Shown piece by piece: positions 48,481 to 57,311 of a stretch of 64,000 nt of DNA. The translations under genes were made by a program, and so were the position numbers. The DNA is from Rebecca billardiae RCC1528. Taxonomy: Eukaryota > Haptophyta. Positions within the stretch are counted from its first letter, which is position 1, and each line of letters starts with the position of its first letter. The DNA is taken from assembly GCA_965240325.2 (NCBI GenBank), contig OZ251231.1, positions 868,001 through 932,000 of the forward strand. Reading direction: 5' to 3'. Below the pieces are notes generated by a model. That model saw only the letters and a list, made by a program, of their open reading frames with translations. It had not been told where the DNA came from and ran no database searches.

Positions 48481-51477
48481 ATGGCGGCGACCGGGGCGGC
48501 CGAAAGCTTCACGTTCTTCAAGCTGTGCAACGAGCTCGGGCGCATCGAAGGGGCGGCCAACGGGCGCGACCATGGCTTGAACAGCAAGCGCGCCATCGCG
48601 CGCCACCTGTTTGACCAGTACTCCAAGCATGGCCGGGGCCAGCAGGAGAACATGCACCCGCTGCTGCGGCTGCTCGTGCCGGGGATCGACAGCAAGCGTG
48701 GCAACTACAGCCTCAAGGAGGCGAAGCTGGGCTCGGAGCTGGCCGCCGCGCTCGGTGGCGGCCCGGACCTCGCCGAGAAGATGTCCAGGTGGAACTCGAC
48801 GAGCACAGCAAAGGCGACCGGTCTGCGCGGCGACTTCGCTGACTTTGCGAGCGCAGAGATCCTGCGCGAGCGGTGCAAGGAGTCGGAAGGGTGGACCATC
48901 GCGCAGGTGAACGGCTGGCTGGACCGGCTCGCAGCTGTCGCCGCGGACAAGGCGCCGACGCAGGCGGACGAGCGCCAGAAGCTCTTTGTCGAGGCGACGC
49001 GGGCGCTGAGCGCGTTCGAGCTCAAGTGGATCATCCGCATAATCCTCAGGAACATGCGCATCGGGATCAAAGAGATGTCGATGCTCAAGGCGTACCACCG
49101 CCACGCCGAAGAGCTGTTCAGCCAGCGGGCAGACCTCGAGGCGATGTGCGTCAAGTGCGCCGACCCGTCGTTCAAGTTTGCGCTCTCGGACATGCAGCTG
49201 TTCACGCCCGTCTGCTCGATGCTCGCCTCGGCCATCACCGTCGACGCGCGCGCGATGGCCAAGCTCGCACGCGACGTGCTCGTCGAGCAGAAGTTCGACG
49301 GCGAGCGGCTGCAAGCGCACGTGGACGTGGCGTCGGGCAGGGTCGTGTGGTACACGCGCAACCGCAAGGACTTCTCCAAGCACTACGGCGCCGACATGGA
49401 CCCGGTCGTGAAGAGCTGCCTGCGTCCGCGCGTGACCTCGGCCATCTTGGACGGCGAGATGCTCGCGTGGGACGCGGACGCGCAGCGGTACTGCCCGTTC
49501 GGCGAGAACCGCACGATGAACGTGCAGCACCGCCGCGGGCAGGGCGAGCACCAGCAGCCGTGCTACAAGGTGTTCGACCTGCTCTACCTCAACGGCGAGA
49601 ACCTGACCGACCAGCCGCTGCGCGAGCGCAAGCGGCTGCTGCGCGAGTGCGTGCTCGCGCGGGACGAGCCGCGGCGGCTCGAGCTGGTCGAGGGCAGTGT
49701 GGTGCGCAGCGCGCTGGGGAACGCCGACAAGGCGAACGAGGTGATGGCGCTGCTCGACCAGTCGATGATCGAGGGGCACGAGGGGCTCGTGCTCAAGGCG
49801 CTCGATGGCGACGGCGCAGCGTACACGCCCGACAGGAGGGGGTGGCACAAGGTGAAGCCCGACTACCAGGACGGCTGGTTCCAGACGCTCGACCTCGTCG
49901 TGATCGGGGGCTACTACGGCAGTGCGCACACGGGGCAGCACTGGAAGAGCGGCGGCGTGTCCCACTTCCTGCTCGGCCTGCTGCCGCGCGCGGGCACGGC
50001 CGTGCCGCCGGGCACGAGCGAGGACCCGGTGATCACGTTTGGCAAGGTGGGCACCGGCTACACCGCCGAGGAGCTCGCCGAGATCCGCCGCCGGCTCAAG
50101 CCGTACGAGCGGCCCTTCGACCGGCAGAGCCCGCCCCCGCACTTCCTCAACTGGACCGCGCAGACCAAGGACGACTGGCCGACCGTGTGGTACCCGCTCA
50201 AGGAGACGCTCGTCTTCGAGATCAAGGCGTACGAGATCACCGAAGCGGAGCCGGAGAAGTGGAAGGCCGGACTCTGCCTGCGCTTCCCGCGGGTCGAGTG
50301 CGTGCGCTGGACCAAGGAGTGGCACGAGGCGGAGTCCCTGGTCGGCGTGCAGAAGCTGCACAAGGAGCTCAAGGACAAGGGGCTGCGGCTCTCCACGGCG
50401 AACAAGGGCGCCGCGATCGCGGACGCGGCTGAGGGCGGCGCGGGCGTCAACGACGGCGGCGCGCGGCACAAGAAGAAGCGCAGGGTGGACGCGCAGCCGT
50501 CGATCCAGACGGCAGCGGCGCTCACCGGCGGCGGCGTCGCCGTGAGGCTGAACCTCTTCCACGAGCACCGCATCTGGGTGGCGGTGGACGACGACGAGGG
50601 CGAGCTCGGAGCGCTGTGGACGCTCGCGTTGTCGCTGGGCGCGCAGCCCGTGCGCAACCAGGTGCCCACCATGCGCTACGTCCTCGTCCTCCCCAAACCG
50701 AGGTCGGGCGCGCAGCCGCTGAAGGTGCAGAACTGCTTGCGCAAAGCGGTGCGCGACAAGGCGGCCGCGGCCGAGACGCCGAGCGGCGCGCCGAGCTTCG
50801 ACGTGGTCACGTCCGAGTGGCTGCGCGCGTGCGAGCGCGCCGGGCGGCTCGTGCCCCTCGAGCCACGCTTCACGCTCTTCACCTCGCCCGCGACTGACTT
50901 CGAGCTGTCGGGCGTGATGGACGCGTACGGCGACCGCTACGCGGAGGACGCGAGCGTGGACGAGCTGCGCGCCGTGCTCAGGCTCGTGCGCGAGCGCGAG
51001 GGCGAGCGCGACGCTGCGGGCGCGCCACGTTCGGTCGCGGAGGTGGTGCGCGCGATCCAGGACGACGAGGTGTGCTACGAGCTCGACCCGCCCCCTCGGG
51101 GCGCGCTGCGCACGCCGCACCAGTGCGTCGCGTACATGCTGGCAGAGCACGTGCTCAGCCCGCCCGACGCGCACCGTCCGCAGCGCGGCGCCCTCGCGCT
51201 CTGCGCCGCGCGCCTCCGGCTCCTCGGAGCGCGTGTGACCCACGAGCTCTCCGACAGCGTGACGCACTGCGTCTTCCCATCCACGGGCGAGTGGGCGTCG
51301 GACGCGAAGCAGATGCTCGCGCAGCTGCGCAAGCGCCGCCCCGACGGGGGCGCCTACGTGAGGAAGCGCTTCGTGCGCAGCACGTGGGTCGACGCGTGCT
51401 GGAACGCGAGCGCGTGGGTCGCCGAGGCGTCCCACGAGAGTCTGATCTGCGCCGCATCAGCACCTGGCGTCGCATGA
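48481..51477 (+). CDS. LIG4: DNA ligase IV (NHEJ)
   Basis: 998 residues in one exon, near the roughly 910 of the human enzyme. LIG4 with XRCC4 seals double-strand breaks in non-homologous end joining. N-terminal DNA-binding domain about 8-245 (FTFFKLCNELGRIE ... ELKWIIRIILRNMRIGIKEM); nucleotidyltransferase core with motif I EQKFDGERLQAH, adenylated Lys271; motif III-like VFDLLYLNGENL; motif IV EGLVLKAL; motif V HKVKPDY; OB fold to about 630 (VWYPLKETLVFEIKAYEITE; CLRFPRVECVRW). A nuclear-signal-like KKKRR follows, then two BRCT-like domains flanking the region that would bind XRCC4 (GVAVRLNLFHEHRIWVAVDD; and VTHELSDSVTHCVF ... VRSTWVDACWNASAWV). All catalytic residues are present. It has no introns, unlike several neighbours. 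Confidence 0.96.
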   Translation: MAATGAAESFTFFKLCNELGRIEGAANGRDHGLNSKRAIARHLFDQYSKHGRGQQENMHPLLRLLVPGIDSKRGNYSLKEAKLGSELAAALGGGPDLAEKMSRWNSTSTAKATGLRGDFADFASAEILRERCKESEGWTIAQVNGWLDRLAAVAADKAPTQADERQKLFVEATRALSAFELKWIIRIILRNMRIGIKEMSMLKAYHRHAEELFSQRADLEAMCVKCADPSFKFALSDMQLFTPVCSMLASAITVDARAMAKLARDVLVEQKFDGERLQAHVDVASGRVVWYTRNRKDFSKHYGADMDPVVKSCLRPRVTSAILDGEMLAWDADAQRYCPFGENRTMNVQHRRGQGEHQQPCYKVFDLLYLNGENLTDQPLRERKRLLRECVLARDEPRRLELVEGSVVRSALGNADKANEVMALLDQSMIEGHEGLVLKALDGDGAAYTPDRRGWHKVKPDYQDGWFQTLDLVVIGGYYGSAHTGQHWKSGGVSHFLLGLLPRAGTAVPPGTSEDPVITFGKVGTGYTAEELAEIRRRLKPYERPFDRQSPPPHFLNWTAQTKDDWPTVWYPLKETLVFEIKAYEITEAEPEKWKAGLCLRFPRVECVRWTKEWHEAESLVGVQKLHKELKDKGLRLSTANKGAAIADAAEGGAGVNDGGARHKKKRRVDAQPSIQTAAALTGGGVAVRLNLFHEHRIWVAVDDDEGELGALWTLALSLGAQPVRNQVPTMRYVLVLPKPRSGAQPLKVQNCLRKAVRDKAAAAETPSGAPSFDVVTSEWLRACERAGRLVPLEPRFTLFTSPATDFELSGVMDAYGDRYAEDASVDELRAVLRLVREREGERDAAGAPRSVAEVVRAIQDDEVCYELDPPPRGALRTPHQCVAYMLAEHVLSPPDAHRPQRGALALCAARLRLLGARVTHELSDSVTHCVFPSTGEWASDAKQMLAQLRKRRPDGGAYVRKRFVRSTWVDACWNASAWVAEASHESLICAASAPGVA

Positions 51478-52196
51478 TCGACGCGACTGCTATGATGATG
51501 AGTCAATGATGATGTCGACTGTCGTGACTACGTCTACTGACTGCGTCTGCTGATGCGCAGATGTGACTTGTGAGTGAGATCGATATGATCAGTGTCAATC
51601 ACTATTGTCATGACATTGACGCTACGAGTTCAATTATACTTTGTTAAGTCGTACGACGATGACTCGGCGCTGATGATTTATTCGTATCTGATATCGTCAT
51701 CGCCCGCCAGCTGACCATTGCGATTGACATTGTCCGTCGATCCTAATTGCCTCAGGCTGACCATTGTCATCGTCCATTCCGCGACCGCGACTCGCGAGTT
51801 CGGCAGCACGCCAATTCCGATATTATTTCGGAATATAATAATCATTATTCCGAATTCGCGTCTCGGACCGTCGGTCGAATATATATTAGCTGATCTTCAG
51901 CATCAGTCACATGCATCATGTCGTCAAACGGGCACCACCAGCGCGCAGGCGCGCTTGATATCATGCCGATCGAGCTGACGACTCGGCTGAGCCCGAGCTC
52001 GGAGCTGGCAGCCTGCAGCCGCTGCCTGCTGGGCTGGGAACGCACGTGCTGCGTCTGGACTCTGGTCAATAAGTCGTCATGCGGCCGGCAGGATTAGCGC
52101 GGTAGGTGTCCGGGGAGGCATGTGCCGCGGAGGTCAGCGCGAGCGAGCATGCGGGGGGGGGGGCGGGGTCAACTGAGACGACCGAAGGCAGAGGCA
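51478..52196. other. Gene-free stretch
   Basis: Rich in tga/gac words and in short AT palindromes (attccgatattatttcggaat near 51812-51832). No exon is seen. Confidence 0.5.
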
Positions 52197-53806
52197 TCAC
52201 GCCGCGAGATTGCGCGCGACGGCCGTGTAGGTGGAGGGGTCGTCGTGGAAGCGGTTGGGCGCCGCTTTCGTCGCCTGCACGACTGGGCCATCGGCGGCCT
52301 TGAGCAGGATGGTCGAGTGCAACTCGCCCGCCACTTTGCCCGCGTCATGCGCGATGATTTCAAGCGCCACGAGGAACTGGTTGAAGCTGATGCGCTTGCC
52401 GCCCCACGAGGTGTCCAGCGCGGCAGAGCCCGACGGCGCGCGCGTCGCCTTGGTGAAGGCCAGGTCGAGGAAGGTGGGCGTGATCGTCTTGCTGATCAGC
52501 CCCGAGTCCTTTGCGAGCTTGACAAAGTTGCGCGAGGTCATGCCCAGCAGCCCTCCCGCGGATGCCGCGTCGCGGTTCTCGCCGAAGCGCGCGTACTGCT
52601 CGAACACGTCGAGGAGCGCGGCGCGGTTGGCCGGCTCGGCGGGCGTGGGCACCCCGCCGAGCGAGTGCCGCCGCGGCTCCTTCTGGAAGCGGTCCGCAGC
52701 CGTGACGGCGTGGCCGATGCCGCCAATCGTGTGCGTGTGGCGCTGCTTGGTGGTGGTGGTGGTGCCCTGAAGGTTGACCCCCGCCATCTCGCGCGCCACG
52801 GCCGTCCACGTGCTCGGATCATCGTGGAAGCGGTTGGGCGCGGCCACCGTCGCCTGCATGATGGGGCCCTCCTCCGTCTTGTCCGCGATCTGCTTGTGCA
52901 GCTTGGCGGAGGGCACGCCCTTCTCGGCAGCGCACAGCTCGAGCGCGATGAGGAACTGCCCATAGTTGATGCGCTTCGCCGTCGCATCGGCCAGCTCCGC
53001 TCCACCCACCGGCGCGCGGATGGCCTTGGTGAAGGTGAGGTCGAGGAAGGTCTGCGTGAGCTTCTTGCCGTCCGCCAGCCCCACGTCCTTCATCAGCTTC
53101 ACCCAGTTGCGAGAGGTGAGGCCGAGCACCTCGGACTCGCGGCTCTCGCCGAAGCGGCAGTACCGCTCGAAAACGATGAAGACCCCCTTGTTGTCGGAGG
53201 GCATCTTCGCCACCGGCAGCTTGGTCATCGAGTCCTCGCGCGACAGCGCCTTGCTCGGCTCGCCCCGCGCAACGGCCGTCCAAGTCCTGCGGCGTCAGAA
53301 AAGGTGAGCCGAGGACGCGCGGGGGTTGGGGGTGGGTTGGGGGGGAGAAAGGCGGTCGGCACCGAGCGAGCAGCAGGCTCCGCAACGATGGCAGCCGCGC
53401 GCGCGTGCGGGCGCGCTCACGATTTGTCGTCGTAAAACTTGTTCGGGGCGGCCACTGTCGCCGTGACGGTCGGTCCGTCGTCCGCCTTGGCGATGATGCG
53501 CTGCATGAGATCATTGGCTGTTGTGCCGGCCTCCTCGGCGCAGAACTTCAGCGCGAGCTGGAACTGGGCGAATGTAATGCGCTTGCCCCCCCACGAGCTG
53601 TCCAGCCCCGGCGCACCCGAGGGCGAGCGCGACGCCTTGGTGAACGCAATGTCCAGAACGGTCAGCGTGAGCTTCTTGTCGACGAGCCCGCTGTCCTTGG
53701 CGAGCTTGACAAAGTTGCGCGAGGTCATGCCGCCCGACTGGGCGCCAGCGTTGTCTCCGAATGCACAGTACTGCGCAAAGACACGGGTGAGGGCCTCCGA
53801 ACCCAT
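52197..53806 (-). CDS. Triple p25-alpha (TPPP-like) protein, two exons
   Basis: Exons on the minus strand: 53806-53421 and 53286-52197, giving 491 residues. The 134-bp intron (GTGAGC...GCAG, phase 2) restores the sequence FYDDKSTWTAVARG, which parallels FHDDPSTWTAVARE and FHDDPSTYTAVARN at the ends of the other two repeats. p25-alpha/TPPP proteins bind and bundle microtubules and in protists track with flagella. Three domains at about 1-137, 150-290 and 345-491 each open 'VFxxYxxFGxxx', continue 'GLTSRNWVKLMKDVGL' or 'GMTSRNFVKLAKDSGL' and 'LDLAFTKATRAP', then 'GGKRITFAQFQLAL'. Most family members have one domain. Domains 1 and 3 are the most alike. Confidence 0.93.
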
Positions 53807-55035
53807 GGTGTGCGGGCGCTATCCCGCCGCAGGCAGGGTCCAAGCAAGCGCGTGCACAGCGGCGGGGTGCCAGGCTCCGCCCTTGCTGCCGCTCTACAGC
53901 TCAGCCGCTGTGGCCTGCGCGGGCGATCGAGATGCGCGGGCGCTGGAAACGGCAGGTGAGCCAAACCGCGAGAAAACGACCGCCCGCGCGGTTCATCAAG
54001 GGGGTTCGGATTTAGATCTCGTTATCAACCGGTTGATAGTTGATATTATACGCCCTTGTCGAGTCGTGTCGTCGTTGCGATACCGCCCTTGTTTCAACTC
54101 ACTAATTGAGAGTTCTAAAGGCGACAACGAACTGGGTACTACTCATTTATTGGCACTATCTATCACCCGGAGCCCGTTATAAAGGAAAAACAGAAAAAAA
54201 GATAGTACCGGTAGCTTGCCGGTTAACCCATGCATGGGGACCGGTACATCGCTCGGGGCACAGCAGGTCCATGCGAGCCGCGCAGCGCAGGTGGATCGCG
54301 CTCCAGCAGCTCAAGGCCGCGCTCAAGCCATTCGATCGCGGTTCAGGCTATGCTCTGCCACCAGCGCCGACTTCGTGTCGACGATCGGGCACTGCCGACG
54401 ACGAATCAGGAGACCTGCGCCGTCCTACCTGTGTCGTTTAATCATAGAATGAGTGTATGACTATGATGGGTGCTTGTATCTTCATACGATGCAGCATGGA
54501 AAAGGCCTGAAAGGCGGCCTGGGCTACGGCCCTGCCTGGGCGGTGAACAACTTGAGTGAACTTGGCACGTCGTCGCCGCCGAACTCGCCGTCCTCGTCTG
54601 ACTGGCTCATGCCCATGGTCCTACATCATCAGCTGCGAAGCCCTCAACTGATGGGCACTGGCGGCGCACCGCCGCCGCACCACCGCGGTCTCAACAAATA
54701 AAATAATCTCAACAGACAAGGTCACTGAAGGTGAGGTCCCGCTGAGTGACTGAGTGAGTTCCGCGACTCGGTCGCCCCGCGCGGGCACCGGACTGCCAGT
54801 GCCTGGGTGAGCCTGGGACGGCGATATGCGTATTATGACGCGATAGTGTCATAGTCCGACGAGCTGTTACGAGACGAGTACTGAGTCAGTGAGTGTGAGC
54901 CGCTGTCGGACGGACTCGGACCGGGCCCCGCGCAGACTGTCAGCCGGCGGTGAGTCTGACCACCCGCTCCCCCAGCTTCCAATCACGCCTGCGCTGGACG
55001 CTCGGCCGGCACGCAGCCGGCCTGCCTTCGCACCC
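53807..55035. other. Gene-free stretch
   Basis: No supported exon. 54441-54454 repeats the terminal motif of the MITE-like element (atcatagaatgagt). A protein-like but non-ATG frame runs 54453-54701 with no recognised domain. Confidence 0.45.
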
Positions 55036-55851
55036 TCAGACGCGCGCTGTGCAGCCATCGATGGCGTACGAGCGGAACAGCTTGAAAGCTTCCAGGATGG
55101 CGAACGTCATCAGCACGTGCCAGCACGTGTGCCCGAGCCACACGAAGGGCACACGGCGGCTGCTGTGCAGTTTCATGTCCAGCAGGCGCAGCAGCATGCC
55201 CACGATGCTGAGCGTCAGCGTGCCCCTCAGGCCGCTGTAGTCGGCAGGCAGCCGGTCGGCCGCGAATATGCCGAAGTCGATGATAATTGTGCCGACGATG
55301 CCAGCGGGCAGCACAATGTCGCTCCAGCCGGGGGTGCGCGCGAGCAGGTGGCAGCCGACAACGCCGCATGCCCCAGCCAAAACGAACGGCCATGCGGGCG
55401 CGTGCGGGAAGTTGTGTCGGCACGCACCAAAGAGCGAGGCCGCTAGGGGCGGAATCGTCGCGCCCATGGTCGCTCCCGCGTCGAGGACTCGCCAAATCTC
55501 GAGCAGCGACGCATGGAACATGAACGAGGAAAACCCCGTCCAGATGAGGACGACTGCGAGCAGCTGGTTGAACATCGGAAACTTGTGCGAGCAGTTGGAG
55601 TCGGGGGCCGCTGGTGCGTCGGAGGCTGTCACGACGAGGATGTGCACGCCGAGCAGCCAGAACGCAAACGATGACCACGAGTTGAGCAGCGTGCGCACCG
55701 GCCGATGCCAGCGCTTGGGCTCGCCGTACTCCTCGAGCTTAGCGTACATGCGCATACCATCCCAAATCGTCGGTGGCAGCGAATCGAGCCCGAGTGCGAA
55801 CGCAGATGGCAGCACAACTCCACCGAGCGTTAAGGCTGCTACCGCCGCCAT
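55036..55851 (-). CDS. CREST-superfamily membrane hydrolase (alkaline ceramidase-like)
   Basis: 271 residues from the ATG at 55851; upstream in-frame sequence has no ATG. A signal-like N-terminus (MAAVAALTLGGVVLPSAFAL) precedes about seven hydrophobic segments. The spaced residues expected of the CREST superfamily (alkaline ceramidases, PAQR, Per1, TMEM8) are present: Ser109-x3-His113 in FSSFMFHAS, Asp124 in RVLDAGATMG, and the late pair His241-x3-His245 in LGHTCWHVL. These bind zinc in ceramidases. The early NSWSSFAFWLLG also fits 'N-x-SN--F' of that group. It may be a lipid hydrolase of the ER or Golgi, but the precise substrate is unknown. Confidence 0.75.
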   Translation of the reverse strand: MAAVAALTLGGVVLPSAFALGLDSLPPTIWDGMRMYAKLEEYGEPKRWHRPVRTLLNSWSSFAFWLLGVHILVVTASDAPAAPDSNCSHKFPMFNQLLAVVLIWTGFSSFMFHASLLEIWRVLDAGATMGATIPPLAASLFGACRHNFPHAPAWPFVLAGACGVVGCHLLARTPGWSDIVLPAGIVGTIIIDFGIFAADRLPADYSGLRGTLTLSIVGMLLRLLDMKLHSSRRVPFVWLGHTCWHVLMTFAILEAFKLFRSYAIDGCTARV

Positions 55852-55965
55852 CTGGCCCGCGCGGATTCCCTGCCTCGCCCGACCCGTTCGGCCGTTCGTT
55901 GAATCGTTCACGTGATCACGTCCGCCACTGCTCCACGGGCGCTGAGCTTGTGATCTGGAGATCAA

Positions 55966-57088
55966 CCTGCAGGCAAGGGAGGTCCGGGCCGGGAGCTCCC
56001 AGCGAGCGGCCAGCAGCGCGACATCACCTCAAGGTTTTTCCTGAGCGCCGGGCGGCAGCGGCGGCGAGGGCGGTGCTCCGCTGGCGGGGCGCGCACGGGG
56101 CACGGCGCTGCGGGCGCGGATGTGTCCGCAGAGCCGGCGCGTGCGGACGGGCTGTTGCGGGAGAGCATCTGGCGCCCTCCTGCGCCGCGCGCATTGCGCC
56201 ACGCCTCTTTCGCCTTGACTCAGGGCAGCGCGCACATGCGCGCCGCGTCAAGGCCAGCCTTGCCGCGCCGCAGCCGACCGCGCGCGCGCCGTGCGCGGCG
56301 TGGTCGGGAAGGAACGGGCGTGGCTGCCGGGCGAGATGGCGACATCACGTGCGCACGCCATGCCGCCCCGCCACGCCTTGACGAGCGTGTCGCCGGTCCG
56401 TTTGCACGCCTCTTCGAGTTGTCTCAAATGGTCTGCACGGCCTCGCGGTCGCGACCCTTGTCGGGACGATCATTGAGACACAGAACAGTGCCAGACGGGC
56501 ACGCGGACTACTCTTACATGAATGTCCATCACCACGTGGCCATGTAGAAGTGCTGGGTGCGACGCTTTCCTCGCGCTGATGCACTTTCATCATCTTTTTC
56601 GAGCTCAGGTCTGGCTTCAGGCACGGCAAGAAATCAGCACTCGTCAACAGCTGTGCGGATCCGTTATCGCGCCCTTTCGCGGCGCCGCGGGACGACATGG
56701 CGTGCGCACGTGATGTCGCCATCTCGCCCGGCAGCCGCGCCCGTTCCTTCCCGACCACGCCGCGCACGGCGCGCGTGCGGTCGGCTGCGGCGCGGCAAGG
56801 CTGGCCTTGACGCAGCGCGCATGTGCGCGCTGCCCTGAGTCAAGGCGAAAGAGGCGTGGCGCAATGCGCGCGGCGCAGGAGGGCGCCAGATGCTCTCCCG
56901 CAACAGCCCGTCCGCACGCGCCGGCTCTGCGGACACATCCGCGCCCGCAGCGCCGTGCCCCGTGCGCGCCCCGCCAGCGGAGCACCGCCCTCGCCGCCGC
57001 TGCCGCCCGGCGCTCAGGAAAAACCTTGAGGTGATGTCGCGCTGGCCGCTCGCTGGGAGCTCCCGGCCCGGACCTCCCTTGCTGCAGG
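55966..57088. repeat. Long inverted repeat (foldback), arms about 395 bp
   Basis: Left arm 55966-56362 is the reverse complement of right arm 56696-57088, about 98% identical by eye (a 3-base and a 1-base indel plus a few substitutions). The unique spacer is 333 bp. Both arms begin CCTGCAG at the outside and end CATG at the inside. No recognisable coding content; mirrored frames on both strands are by-products. The structure is that of a foldback transposon or a palindromic duplication. Confidence 0.9.
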
Positions 57089-57311
57089 CTTGCGGCTCGC
57101 GGCTCCCAAACTTCCGACCGGCGACCGCTCTGGAGCTCGGGCTGGCACTCCTCCGGCAGTGCCTGGGGCTGCCGATTTTCACTTTCAATTTTATCAGCGT
57201 ATCAGCGTGAGTCGTCACCGCCGCCGCCGCGCCGCGCGGTCCCAGCCCGCATCGCCGCACCCTGGGTGGGGGGGCTTGGTGGCCGGCGTTACCGCTCGTG
57301 GGGTTCGGGCG

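Noticed and set aside
48340-51435. A 1031-codon open frame on the minus strand antisense to DNA ligase IV
   Set aside because: High GC at third positions keeps the antisense frame open; its translation is Arg/His/Leu-rich without domains, whereas the plus strand gives complete LIG4.
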